64,000 nucleotides of DNA, from positions 5,208,001 through 5,272,000 of the forward strand of contig JAJFPB010000003.1 in the NCBI GenBank assembly GCA_020881915.1. The letters are read 5' to 3'. This DNA is from Paramyrothecium sp. XJ0827. Its lineage: Eukaryota > Ascomycota > Sordariomycetes > Hypocreales > Stachybotryaceae. Under the pieces are notes generated by a model that saw only the letters and a program-made list of their open reading frames with translations, did no database searches and had not been told where the DNA came from. Positions 33,340 to 44,577 of the stretch are shown one piece after another; the stretch's first letter is position 1, and every line of letters starts with the position of its first letter. Both the position numbers and the translations under genes were made by a program.

Positions 33340-34026
33340 CTATAGCTTCCTCGCACCAGTTGAAATCCAGAGACCTTCGCAAACCGCGTACTCGACGTCG
33401 TTCTCTCCATTCACGGTGACATAGAGAAATAACTTTCTGCCTTCGATTCCGCGCAGCTTTACAGTAACCATGACGACTTGCGGTGTTGCTATAGGTCGTT
33501 GTAACTTTATCTTCATTTCTGCTGTGAAGAAGCTACCTACGGTATCCAAGTCCAATACGTGTTGAAGCAGTGGTTCTTTAACCTTTTCCCGGTGCTGAAA
33601 CTCGCTATTGATGAGAAGGAAATTCCCCATAGCTTCGTCTACAAGAGCAGCGATGAGTCCGCCATGAGCTGAGCCATTGTATCCATTGACGCCTGGTTGT
33701 AGATCGAACATGAAAGAAGATGACTTGATCTGTAATTGGTTTGCTGCCCGTTGGTTTGGGATTTCCGAAGACTGCGCTACATCCTCCTCGCCCTCACTGA
33801 GAGGTGGAATTTCGTAGAACCCGATGCAGGCCGGTATGGCATTTTCATTACATAGACTCCGCCGGAAGAACTGGTCCTGAGTAGGTGTACCTCCCAAGGG
33901 TTCTTCTTCCGGAGCACGGGAGGATGGTATAAAGGTGGCGATAGTAGGCTGTTGGAGTATCGCGGCACACCAGGGCACCTGCCAAATTCTGCTCATATCT
34001 TGTGGTGTTGATTGTTTTCGGGACAT
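33340..34026 (-). CDS. hot-dog fold thioesterase (PaaI-like)
   Basis: A single exon encodes 228 aa from ATG 34026. The hot-dog core contains GYNGSAHGGLIAALVDEAMG, the long central helix region with the HGG motif and an acidic residue, as in acyl-CoA thioesterases of the PaaI/4HBT group. It is followed by strands such as TAEMKIKLQRPIATPQVV. The ~100 residues before the core are extra relative to bacterial members but common in fungal ones. It probably hydrolyses acyl thioesters; substrate and location are unknown. It is transcribed away from the Zn2Cys6 regulator at 34488, sharing a promoter of about 460 bp. Confidence 0.82.
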   Translation of the reverse strand: MSRKQSTPQDMSRIWQVPWCAAILQQPTIATFIPSSRAPEEEPLGGTPTQDQFFRRSLCNENAIPACIGFYEIPPLSEGEEDVAQSSEIPNQRAANQLQIKSSSFMFDLQPGVNGYNGSAHGGLIAALVDEAMGNFLLINSEFQHREKVKEPLLQHVLDLDTVGSFFTAEMKIKLQRPIATPQVVMVTVKLRGIEGRKLFLYVTVNGENDVEYAVCEGLWISTGARKL

Positions 34027-34487
34027 TTAAAGCAATTAAATCCGTGACTGAGTAAATCGTCTTTCGTCGGACATGGACCTTCAAGTCGCCATTGAGTTCC
34101 TGACAGAGCAGTTGTAGATTGGTCTTTTGCCACCAGCCGAATGACAAGATCAATGCAGAGCCTGTGACGTCCCTGAGTAAAAAATAGATAGGAGGGGCGA
34201 CAATGGATGAAATGTTATTTGATTGTCACCAGTTTCCGAAGACGAGCCTCGGCCGGGTTTGGGGTGAGCCGGTGGGCCATTCGCTGCATTCTCAAGAAGC
34301 CGATGGATATTAGCGTGGCTTTAGTCGCTGTTTCGCCTTTCCCACCGGCATTTGGACTGGCCCATAATTTCGTCAGACTCAACAAATTCTCCATTGTCGT
34401 TTAACCCACCGGCTCGCTGCCGTCACACTTCTGGCTTTTGCATCGCGACGCCCACTTCCCCTGTCAGAAAGAGTCCGTTATTTTGGC
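34027..34487. other. divergent promoter, thioesterase / Zn2Cys6 regulator
   Basis: This 461-bp spacer must hold the promoters of both genes. No paired CGG sites of the classical Zn2Cys6 type stood out. Confidence 0.5.
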
Positions 34488-36911
34488 ATGGAGCCGAAAC
34501 GAGTTCGACATGCATGCGCCAGATGCAGACGCCAGAAACTCAAGGTCCGTAACGAGAATGATATGGCAAAGGCAGCGCCTTCTGTCGGCTAACGTCTACC
34601 TCGGCCTCCCTAGTGTGATAACACTCGACCTTGCTATTTATGTGTTCGGTCTGGTTTTACTTGCTCTCTGGCCTCTGAGCGGACAAGGTGAGTAAGTTGA
34701 TTCGCGCCCACAGCTGATCCCGGACTGATAATGCTGGTAGACGGTCAAATCGCGTCCCGCGGGTTGCAGGCCAGAGCGCGCAGTCAAATCCACATCATGG
34801 CACAATTGAAGCCAACCCAAGTCAAAGATTGAGCGCCAGCCAGAGACAAGCTAGTGCCTCCCCGCAAACTATTCAGCTTGGCATCGGTGTTTCCAGAGCC
34901 TCCGCCACCGGCACAGGCCTCGAACCAGAGAAGCACCCTCAGCCAGAAGAAAGAGTATCAACGTTTTCTGTAGTGGAACAGGTAATATTTCATCCTAACC
35001 CTTGGCTTGTAAGTAAAGAGATCATTGACAAACTATTGATTATGGCAGATTTTCAATCAATTCTCAACCAAGACGGTACGATCTGACGCAATTCCAGACG
35101 GCGGCCCTTCCCGTCCACAGAATGTGCCTGCCAATGATGATGTACTGCCCGTCAAGGAGATCATTGATCTGGAGCTGCCTCCAACTCCCATCGTTCATGC
35201 GCTCCTCCAGTCTTATTTCTGGTCAACTCAGTTCTACTGCACCGTGGTACATGAACCCAGCGTTCGAGAGCAACTGTCGCCCATCCTAGCAACTGGCAAA
35301 GCTCGCAAGTCTGAGAAGCCGTTCTTGATGTTACTATTGGCAGTCATTCATATCGGAGCCACATTCCTGAGCCCTGGGCAAGCTAACGCCATCTTCCAAG
35401 GTCAAGATACCGATGTGAGAGCATTGCAATCGAATATTTTGGTGGTGGTCAACAAAAGCTACCTTGAGTGTTTCGACCACCTCACAACTCAGCACATTGC
35501 ATTCCTCTTCCTGCTAACTTCGATATACCTGGGTCAGAAGAGGACCAAGCTTGCCTTCTCCGTGTTAGGAATGGCCATTCGTGGAGCTCAATCCTTGGAT
35601 CTCCATAGGGAACGCTCATGGAATATGATTGACAATAGGGAGCGGCAGTTCCGGAGAAGTCTGTGGTGGAGCCTCTATATGTCTGACAGCTATAGCGCAC
35701 ACCACTTCGGGAAACCAGCTATAATTCATGAAAGAGATTGTCAAGTTCAGTTGCCGGAAGATCTTGATGAAACGGTGCATACTTGTCCAGGATTCGAAAC
35801 GCTTGAGGATAGGGGTGATGGTCCGCGTCGACCGGTCACATCTTGGTCATACAACCGATACAAAACGAAGCTGTATCTGATCGCAGCACCCATTACGCGT
35901 GACTTGTACCAGCACAAGGACGCCGGAGAGATTGAGAGAATTATCAGAAGGGTCCAAAAAATACACCAACAGTTACTTGAATGGGAGAGAAGCATTCCTC
36001 CGGAGTTGAAGCCGGAATCGTTTTCGCGTCGAGATGCTGAAATCCGGCATGATCCGAAAGTACGACTGTTTGCTCTACAAAGCCTTACGTTGCAAGCAGC
36101 CTACGACAATATTCAATTGCTTCTGTTTCGACCGTTCATTGCTTTCTCGAGGAAGACACATACCCACACAAGCATCCATGAACCAGAGCTCATGGGGGAC
36201 CAGACAGCAATACTGGTCCTGGCCCGAGAGCAATGCTGGATTTCTTCCATGAGATTATCCATGTCGAACCAATATCCAGAGATGATTCGAATGCTCAGTC
36301 AAACCACGCCCTTCACCCAGTGGGTTATGTGGTGTCTTACCGCCGGTATCATGCTGGGTATCCTGGCCATGTCGAACCCGTTTTCCAGCCGCGCAGGCGA
36401 GTGTAAACGCGCCATCGCACGGCTAGTACACACACTGCGTCACTGCAGCCACCGAATCCCGCTGAGCGAGCAAACGAGCGAGATTCTGGCTGACCTGACC
36501 CATCTGGTCGCAAAGCAAGAGGTCGAGGCCATGTTGGCGAGCCTTGAAATGACCATGACCCAGCAAGACACCACTGTACCACCATTTGGCACGGTGCAAG
36601 ATGCAAGGTACTCGCATTTTGCAGTTCACGATGTTGATACCATATCAAGCTCCTCTGCAAATGTCACTATAAGCAATGCGTGTGACGCATATGGAACTGC
36701 AGTCGCCTGTCAACCTTCAGATGCAGCGCCTGAAGTCCCCTTCACCTCACCTATTCATCAAGGACGAATGGAAATCTCTACACCGTTTGAGGCAATAGAT
36801 ATGCCAAGCGAAATTAACGAGAGAGCTTTAACACTGCCATATTATGGGCTCTTCACGGATGATTTCATCTCTCAGACGTGGATATGGAACGATGAATTTA
36901 ATTTAGTTTAG
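34488..36911 (+). CDS. Zn2Cys6 transcription factor with fungal-specific TF domain
   Basis: Four exons, 34488-34544, 34614-34687, 34741-34981 and 35049-36911 (introns 69, 53 and 67 nt), give 744 aa. The binuclear cluster is complete: CARCRRQKLKC at residues 10-20, then C26, C29 and C36. An intron interrupts the cluster right before the third Cys, a common position in these genes. A Ser/Gln-rich linker leads to the fungal-specific TF domain, with YFWSTQFYCTVVHEPSV and later RRSLWWSLYMSDSYSAHHFG (the usual W-x-x-x-x-x-D pattern). Such proteins are nuclear DNA-binding regulators, often of neighbouring metabolic genes. The divergent thioesterase is the obvious candidate target (inference). Confidence 0.92.
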
Positions 36912-37499
36912 AAGAGTAACACAACCGTCAAATTAAGCTGTTTGGCTCGTCGGGTCCATCATCTTTGGCTTTCTTCTCGAATTTCTCTGTGTCATCGGAT
37001 TCGAGTACCAACAAAATTATTGCAAACTGGCCATAGCATACGTGAAAAAGTAGTGAGGCGTCCGAATCTTTCGAAATTCAGCATCTCGTAACTAAATGCA
37101 TGATGATTTTGCTCTTTAGAATTGTAAAGGATCTTTTGCACGGTTTGGTTGAATGCAATCCCTCGGGTCTGGTCGCGTGGGTGAATGGCGGGGAAGGATC
37201 TTGGCAAATTGAAAACAATAGAAAATAGATACTGCGGCTTAGAGTAATACTATGGTGTCTTCAAATATGTAGATTTCTCCTTGATACCCTATCTGCTGAA
37301 ATAACTATAATAATCATGATAAAAAGAAGGCAGCAGTTACATTTGGTTCACTTGGGATAAGTCTACCTACCCTGCACGCCTTGATCCTCTGATAATGTCC
37401 TCAAATGCGGGAAACCAAAGGATTGAATTTTCAACCCAAAGCCAAGTAACCCTTACTTCTTGAGACTCTGAACACATCGCAGCTTCAGCTCTTAGTTGT
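36912..37499. other. convergent intergenic region
   Basis: The shared 3' flank of the regulator (+) and the DJ-1-like gene (-). Nothing else was seen. Confidence 0.5.
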
Positions 37500-38305
37500 T
37501 TAGTAAATCCAGGTTACGTCCTTGTAATCAATATCCCGGTTCGGCCAAGCCCCAATCTGAGCCAACCTTTCGACCAGGCTGTTTTCTCCACCCCAGTAGT
37601 GGTTTGTGAAAGCATACATCAAGTCCATGCCATTCAGCAGCGCGCCGGAGGTCCACAGCTTCCCATCCCGCACCCAACGCTTCTCCACCCAGTTTGCGCC
37701 TGGCGACGTTTGGCGGAGCATGTCCAACATTGGGCGAGGACCGGTGACGGTCTTTCCTTCGAACAGACCCGCTTGCATCGGGACCAAGAACCCACCACAG
37801 ATGGTGATGAAGGCGGAGGAGTGCTCGTAGCTCTTGCGGAGGAAGGCTATGTCTGCTTCAGTGGGCTTGTAGTGCACTTCGCTGGCACCCATGAGTACAA
37901 TATCAAGAGGGGGGCAATCATCGTAAGAGTTCTTTGCTTTACTGTTAGCTTGCGATCCGTAGATCTACCATGAATGTTGACATGCCGTGGGCTGCAAAGA
38001 AATTCCAGCTGTGAGTTTGCAGTTTTTGGATTTACCATCAGCGGACACCCAATGGAATTCGAAAGGCACTGCCTGGGCCTTCATCTCCTCAGAGAGGGCA
38101 CTCGGTGGGAAATCTTTTATAAAGTCCGCCGTCATGGCATGAAGAGTATCAATCGGAGCAACGTCAAGAATTTCGGTTTCCCTGTGCAGACCGAGTGTCA
38201 GTTGCGATTTCAAGATTGATTTGGACGGTTCACTGACGAATCGACCAAGATGACTCCAACATGAATGGTCCGGTGGGGCGACGATAGGTTGAGAGTATCA
38301 GACAT
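37500..38305 (-). CDS. DJ-1/PfpI family protein
   Basis: The proposed exons, 38305-38238, 38181-38036, 37991-37969 and 37931-37500, give 222 aa. The N-terminus reads IHVGVILVDSETEILDVAPI across intron 1 (56 nt, donor GTCAGT). The core has DDCPPLDIVLMGASE and FITICGGFLVPMQAGLFEG, with the nucleophile Cys at about residue 124. This is the class-I glutamine-amidotransferase-like fold of DJ-1/PfpI proteins, which include isonitrile hydratases, glyoxalases and chaperones. Introns 2 (44 nt) and 3 (37 nt) are very short. They are needed to keep frame, and intron 3 has a good branch-like GCTAAC. A small indel instead of intron 3 is the alternative. Confidence 0.78.
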
Positions 38306-39763
38306 TGTGATTGGTATTGCACAAACGGTGAACGAGATGATAAATGCGATCTTGTTTGCTTGTTGCTTGGCTGGAATGAGCATGAACAGTTGTCTCAGCT
38401 GAATCTTCTTATAGATTTTATCGAATAGTATATCCGACAGGATTCGGATCCCCGGACGGCCTTTGGGTTGGGTGGTGGTGTTCCTGCCGAGATGTCTCGG
38501 TTGTTAGCGAGATTAATGCCGCCGTGTGTTTCATCAAAAGGCGCCGAAATTTATACCCCTTAACTTTCGAACGGCCATCCTGTTCAAGAATCTAGAATGT
38601 AAGGGATTAGTACAATAACTTAAAAGCCGTGTGTTTTGGCGCCTAATGCGCGCTTTATGCCGCGAAAAATAAGTTATTTAAGCTCATAATTAATTAGACA
38701 ATTATCTTTCATAATACACACCATTTCCAACTTTCCTAGGTCAAGGTTAAATCCTCATAGGAAGATTTTAGTTTTGATAGCCTAGTGATTGTACTCTGTG
38801 ACGTCGTCTTCCTTCCTCAAAGATTTATGATAGTCCACATCTGTAAACCATAAGTATAAGGTCTTCCTACCCTCAAGTAGAGTACATTCCCACTCCTCGT
38901 TCCTTAGGTTTAGTAAGCTATCTGTCTGAACTTGAACTTGAATACTAATTGTATCTTAAGCTCTTTTGAAAGGAGGAGTATAAATACAATGTCGAAAATA
39001 GATTGCCGATGGGTTGGAAAAGGTTTCGAATGTATCTACATTAATACGGCACTGGCTGATAGCTTGTTGTATGCCATTGCTGTATTGGAACAGGATCCCT
39101 TTGCAAAGGTTATTATGCTCCCAGTAGAAGACCTGAGCAGAGACGATGAGATCAAGAGGGGTAGATGAGAAGTACATCTGGCTCTTTATAGGATAGCTTC
39201 TAATACTGACCGATATTTTATCCCGAAGCCCTATGAGCGGGAGTTGACCGCTGTCTATAGGCTCTTTATAGAAAAGACATCTGGCGGGATCAGCGCCTTG
39301 CTAAGTTCTCCCTCTTCCTGAAGGACCAAGGAGGGTATTACTGGATTTTGTCCGAACCTAGATGAGCTTAGTTACTATTAAATGTACTGGGAAGTAAAGT
39401 ATTTACTAGTATTGCCTATCTATTATCTGTTTTGCGTATCGCAAAGAATTGCACTGGTTCCTTAGATGACACAGGCATGTAAACCCAAATAAGCTGTTGA
39501 ATATGCGCCTAATGTTCCGATGTAGAAATAGTATAGGCACTTCTTGAAGAATGAGGATATATATTGCGAAGGTTGCTGTTTGACCAGAGAAAGGTAATCC
39601 CAGATATTTTTCGAAGATTAATAGTCTGAAACCGGATTCTTGGAGATTTGAATAATGTAATGCTACTAAACGTAGGGCGATAGGGGATATCCCAGATCTG
39701 GAGACTCTGATAGCGAGGGAGGGAGAGGCGATATAGTCTACACTAAGAGATAAATTAATTAGA
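38306..39763. other. AT-rich, gene-poor region
   Basis: Base composition shifts to AT with many TA-rich words and frequent stops in all frames. A 60-codon ORF starting near 38989, with TATAAATA just upstream, shows no recognised family. The composition and the neighbouring relic suggest DNA altered by repeat-induced point mutation (RIP). Confidence 0.5.
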
Positions 39764-40494
39764 TTAAAAACATGAAGCTATTAATAAGTTATATACCTTT
39801 AAATTCACAAGTATACCATCTAGCTCTATTTCTTCTGCAATAATGTAGGTGAAACCACAATTGGCTTGAGCTTGGAATAAAGGAGGCTTATCTAAATGTT
39901 CTATATGCTGAATCCCGGTAGCATTAAGGGTAAGTTGAATGCAATGGGGCAAAGAAGTAGAATTCCTTAATTGATCTCCCCGTCTCCAAGGCTGGACTTG
40001 GAGTAGTGATTTTCTATATACTGGTAAAGATTTCTAATAGAGGCTAAGTGCATGACCGCGATTGATTTCTAGAAGATAGAACTAGAAGAGGCTTTCTAGA
40101 TTCTAGTAAGAAGCTCTAGAGGTAGGCACGAAAGCCCTTGGAGCCCTATACTATTTTCTATATTCCGGATATGATATATATTGATAGGGCTCTGTTGGGT
40201 TAGACGAGGATCTGGAGCATTCTTCCAGGGCAGTCTCCAAGATACTGCAGTCCAGAGCATGTCGAGGGCTTCCTCTTCTGGTATTGAATTACCTGTTGTT
40301 ACTTCATGGATAAAAATATCGCGGCATTCGTAGTGAAGGATGATAAACTTAGGCGACAACATACACCGCCGGCAATTGGGAATAAAGCAGAGTTGGTAAC
40401 CATAAACCGAACGGAATAGGCTACAGCTAGGGAAAATAAATCGTGCTGTGGAGTCCAGATATGAAGTTGAGTCCTTGTTGCTACGTACTATCAA
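39764..40494 (-). pseudogene. F-box-family protein relic with RIP-like stops
   Basis: The minus strand encodes YGYQLCFIPNCRRCMLSP and ends GLSCLPLELLTRI before TAG at 40098-40096. It continues in frame as KASSSSIF, TAG (40071-40069), KSIAVMHLAS. After a frame change it carries LPHCIQLTLNATGIQHIEHL near 39930. The order matches a large family of uncharacterised fungal F-box-like proteins, with LPLELL as the F-box-like start and a Trp expected after IF. There TAG replaces TGG, which is a C to T change at CpA on the other strand, the typical RIP change. Two stops and one frame change make it non-functional. Confidence 0.62.
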
Positions 40495-41398
40495 TCTTAT
40501 GAGTTAAGAACAACGTCGAGGAGAAGAAGAGACCTACGAGTAATCACTCTGTCTTTCCACAGCAAAGCCTCTCTGCATGCCCCGCATATCGACGATACTT
40601 TCAGATGATTGTATTTGCCCATTATAGTTATTACCTGAGGAGGCGACCGCGAGGTTAATGAGCCCTTGCGGAAAGCTTTTCAATGAGCAGGTTCAGGATT
40701 GGACGTAGAGGGGGGAATGTGAGACGACTCAACAATACAGATGCTACGCCACGTGAAGACTCGGGTAATAGTTTGCCCGGGGCCCGCGGGCTGCATAACC
40801 ACAACACCAATTCGCTAAGATATTTTTTAGGGTATTGTTGAAACAATGATTGATTGGATTAAGTTGCTTGCCACTTGTCCAAGGATTCTCCCCGGCATTT
40901 AACTAAAGGAAAGCTACCTTTGTATTAATACATTGCTAATTTATATAACTGAGGCTTGCTTATGCCTTTTGTAGTGCCTCGTTTGTGTCTGCACTGCGTA
41001 GCCTTTTTCCTTGTTCAACAGGTATTGACTCCCTGACTTATACTCCAGCCATGGTCTCATCCCCGTTCCCGCGGCACATATCATAGGTTCGTTTCTTTAT
41101 TAGCTATTTTCCTTAAAGCTCACGTATGATTTGCAAATCTCAAGGAGTTGATACTTTGCATTAAGTAACTAGGAATATTTTTGCTAAGTTCGTGTCTAAT
41201 ATGAAACTCCCTGGTAACGTAATCTATTAATAGTCCTAGGTTTAGTAGAAACTAAAGTAGGTATTCAGGGTAATACAAAGGTAGATTTATGACTGGACTT
41301 GGAAAAATATAATTAAGGATGTTGAATCTAAGCTAGTTTAAGGTAAGTAGCAGAGACAGAAGATTGATGTTGAATCAGTCTTACTCCTCTTACTATGC
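40495..41398. other. AT-rich, gene-poor region
   Basis: Decayed AT-rich sequence without an open frame of note. It may include the lost 5' part of the F-box-family relic. Confidence 0.45.
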
Positions 41399-42345
41399 TC
41401 ACTTTTTGGGGGGGAGCTCATTTGTCCATAGTTGGGTGCTGCTCTTAGTAGTATAGTACCAAATTTTGCCGTCCTTATCGTAGAACCAATGATCTGGGTT
41501 CGTCTTTTTCACTTTACCTTCTTCGTTTGTGAAATAAAATTCCATTCCTTCGTACCTTAGCTCCACCCGCTTGTTACTGCTTGACTTGCTCGATTTGCTG
41601 CCCGACTTGCTGCCAGACTTGCTGCTGTTCGGCCTGTCCTTCGCGACTGGTGGGTCAGGCCCAACAGCTTTCCCTTTTCCCGCGGTTGGAGCTGAGTGGC
41701 TGAGCCTAGGGTCGGGGCCGGTGTCCGAGGGGTTGTTGTCCATCGCGGTAGTGCTGAGTCGACCTCCATTCCGCCTTCGGAATTTTCAAACATTTTAATC
41801 AGACGCTCGATATCATCTTGATCTGGCTCCGGGTTGTTTTTAATGTAAATCAGACCATCGTATATCATCGTCTTATCAAAAAAATCGATATACAGATTTC
41901 TATCCCTCATGTCGGGATGTGGCGGAACAAAAGGAACAGACAACCCATAACCTGTGGGGTATAACCAAAGACGTGCGGCAGGTCCTAAACAAGTCATGAC
42001 GAAAACAGACTTTTTGCAATACAAGTCGCAGTAAGCTTGGCCGGCAGTGATGATCTGTGCTTCGAGTACTTCAGTTTCATAGGCTGACACAAGAGGGTGC
42101 TTCACCTCAATGAAGATGACAACGCTTTCAAACTGGCCGTTTCTATCATATCTCTCAACAACAATGTCAACTCTCCTCAGGGATGTTCGATCCGGCGGCT
42201 GTTGAGAGCTCATGGTCTATGGCGCTTTGTTGAAAATATGCCGATGATAGAGGTGCTCCCAAAACTTGGTTGTCCAGTTTTCCAATCCAGTTTTGGATTC
42301 TTCGTACAAGGTTCGCAGTATCTTATCATTTCGGATCTTGTCCAT
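41399..42345 (-). pseudogene. PD-(D/E)XK nuclease-like protein, broken by a stop and a frameshift
   Basis: From ATG 42345 the frame encodes KIRNDKILRTLYEESKTGL and FWEHLYHRHIFNKAP, then meets TAG at 42219-42217. It continues in the same frame as TMSSQQPPDRTSLRRVDIVV and IFIEVKHP. The pattern RRVD...(x)n...IEVK is a PD-(D/E)XK-like active site, seen in fungal proteins of unknown role. Near 41750 the frame shifts by one base into a Lys/Ser-rich linker (KSGSKSGSKSSKSSS). The end is rich in aromatic residues (HWFYDKDGKIWYY, then LWTNELPPKK), somewhat like a WW domain. No intron explains either break. A start at the Met 42213 would give a shorter product lacking the N-terminal part. Confidence 0.6.
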
Positions 42346-43328
42346 CTTGATGTGAATGAAGTGGAGTAGAAGTGATAAATTCATTAACGGAACTAAACAA
42401 TGTGGCTGAGTCAGAGAATGGGGTAGGAGCGCGTGACTGTGCTGAGGCTTGAATGAGAACCGGAGGCCAACAGAAGATGTCATACGAGCGAGAATTTATA
42501 TTTTGCGGGGGCAAATCTAGGTTCCTGGGCTGATGAATATCCAACTGCGTCAATTGAAGTACCGAGCCGTGTTGTCAGGCTGCTGACGGCCTGTTCAAGT
42601 CATGATGCACACAATGGCGGGCTGCATGTTACGTTGACGGACCCCTTGTTTGCAGGCCGCAGCATGGCTGACCATTCCCATGATTCCCATGCATACAGGG
42701 AACCGATAGCATGCGAGTCTGCCCTCAAACGTGCAGGAAAATTACAAGTCAGAAAATCCAAGTCTAGAACGTGTCTGCATCCATCAGATGGAGCAGACCT
42801 CCAACCCAGTCATTTGCCTCCTCGGATGATGCTACCTGGTCGGTTTGCTGCACACTGGGTCAGATGTAGGCATAAATTCCTGATTTTCATCTGTTATTGC
42901 CAAATCTCTGGGGTGACTTCATCTCATGGCCGAATCTTCACAAACAAGATGAGGAGACCGAAGGAGCTACTAGATGAGGCAGGTGCCAACAACGCTCTGT
43001 TGTCAATAGGCAAATCGGTACGCAGTCTATGTCGACATCGCCGATCATGATGTCCATCCTACTGCGCACGAACCGAATCGGTGTGCGTTGTCATACATCA
43101 TGATATTCGCAACCTGCTTCTTGCAGCAACCAGTAGACACCTATGGAACCCAACCTATGAACACATTCAAGATAGCTCGTTGGTGGCCTGCGTTGTGAAG
43201 GGTCCTTGGATTTTGTCATGCAAGTTCCACTCCCTAATATGGTAACCAATGAATCGCCAAGGAGCTGCCGAGGTATTCCCAAGGAAGAGTTGATTTCGGA
43301 GAGGCTGGAAACCCCTTGCTCAGGAAAG
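42346..43328. other. intergenic
   Basis: It separates the nuclease-like relic from the first TCTCGCAA array. An ORF at 42634-43050 has no recognisable family and is probably chance. Confidence 0.45.
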
Positions 43329-43426
43329 TCTCGCAAACAGTTTCTCGCAGCCAAAATCTCGCAACGAAAACCCCGCTCCCTCCCTGCCAAATCTCGCAAC
43401 CAGGATCTCGCGACCAAATCTCCAAC
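43329..43426 (+). repeat. TCTCGCAA box array, left copy
   Basis: TCTCGC(A/G)(A/G) occurs at 43329, 43343, 43357, 43392 and 43406, and a weaker TCTCC box at 43419. Four of the five steps are 14 or 13 bp. The array ends 57 bp before the ATG of the gene at 43483. A mirrored array lies at 45410-45495. Confidence 0.85.
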
Positions 43427-43482
43427 CAAGGCTCTGAGCAAAATCTCTTTCTTTCCAAGTTCCTCTCTTTTACTCGCCCCGA

Positions 43483-44562
43483 ATGACAGAAGGTCGCATT
43501 GCCCAAATTCTGAGAGCGGCTGGTCGTTGTAGGTATGGTGCACGAGACGCGCTGCAGAAAGTCTCCTCCGACGCGAACTCACTGGAAAGGATTCTCCTAG
43601 GCAAAGGAGAACACGTTTGGCGCAAGTTTTACGCTGCTCAGAGAGCATCACTACTGAAACACCGATTTGCGGGACAAAAGAAGCTAGCCCACTTGATTCG
43701 TGACATCGAGGCAGGGTCTGTTGAGGACCATATTGTCTTTGCAAACGAGCTTGCAGCTGCAATGATAGAAGAAGCTCAACCACACGTGCAAGGGCATGAA
43801 CTTGACGGCGGAAGCTATCCTGCTAAACGACCTCGTCTAGACCCTGAGCCACATATGGAAAGTCAAGGACTTAATAGCGAAAGCAGTGGTACGTGTACAG
43901 CCCGCCGTCCTGGACCATAGTGATTCCTTCTCACTGATCACCCAGTTTCCTCGAACATGGAGACGACTTCATACGAGACATTGAACCATATAGACAGTTG
44001 CGACGCTCTTGAACACGTATTGAGCGACGAGACCTCAATAAACGACATGTACGTGGGAGCATCCATCAAAGCAGCGTGCCGGCAATTCTGTGATGTTTTC
44101 TGGGATTCGATCGAGAGGATATTTACAGTGGAAACGCAGCAATGGATGATTGATGTGTCAATCATCTTTCAGCGAAAATTAACACAGCAAAGCTTTGGAT
44201 GCCAGATGGTTATAGGCATCCAGCCAGGGAAGGTGATCAAATATGCTCGTGATTATTTTCATGCCGAGGTGGAAGTCGAGGATGGCGTCAGGTATGTCAT
44301 TTTGCCTAACGGTGGTATGGCCGAGCCGAACCCATCTATCACCTTGAGACGTTGTGTGCGTGACCTCACATCTATGTTTCGAGATGAACTACTTGAAGCG
44401 GTTCTCACCTCGCCTATATATTTGGCAGAGGAGGAGCAGGGCTTGAAACATACGAAAGGGATCATCTTCACATTCACAAGTCAAGCACAAGCAGCGGGGA
44501 TTTTGGTCGTCTCTATTGGAGAATGGGGCGCAACCAAGGTACAGGAGCAACTTTATAGTTAA
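43483..44562 (+). CDS. uncharacterised protein, possibly nuclear
   Basis: Two exons, 43483-43888 and 43946-44562, with a 57-nt intron (donor GTACGT, acceptor CCCAG) give 340 aa. The N-terminal part is helical and basic. A likely nuclear localisation signal, PAKRPRLDPEP, lies at about residues 113-123. The C-terminal part looks like a folded domain with WMIDVSIIFQRKLTQQSF, VIGIQPGKVIKYARDYFHAE and a final GILVVSIGEWG. I do not recognise the family. The protein is Cys-poor and has no signal peptide or membrane helix. The gene is convergent with another unrecognised gene whose stop lies 15 bp away, and both are preceded by TCTCGCAA arrays. ATG 43483 is the first in frame after the array. Confidence 0.6.
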
Positions 44563-44577
44563 CCTTCAATCTTCCAT

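Noticed and set aside
35076..35097. 22-nt intron in the Zn2Cys6 gene at 34488
   Set aside because: Too short to splice. A 67-nt intron at 34982-35048 keeps the frame without it.
42634..43050. 138-codon plus-strand ORF
   Set aside because: No recognised sequence and no clean gene structure around it.
43091..43783. 230-codon minus-strand ORF over the left TCTCGCAA array
   Set aside because: It overlaps the better-supported gene at 43483 and its Arg/Leu-rich sequence is the antisense of the box array.
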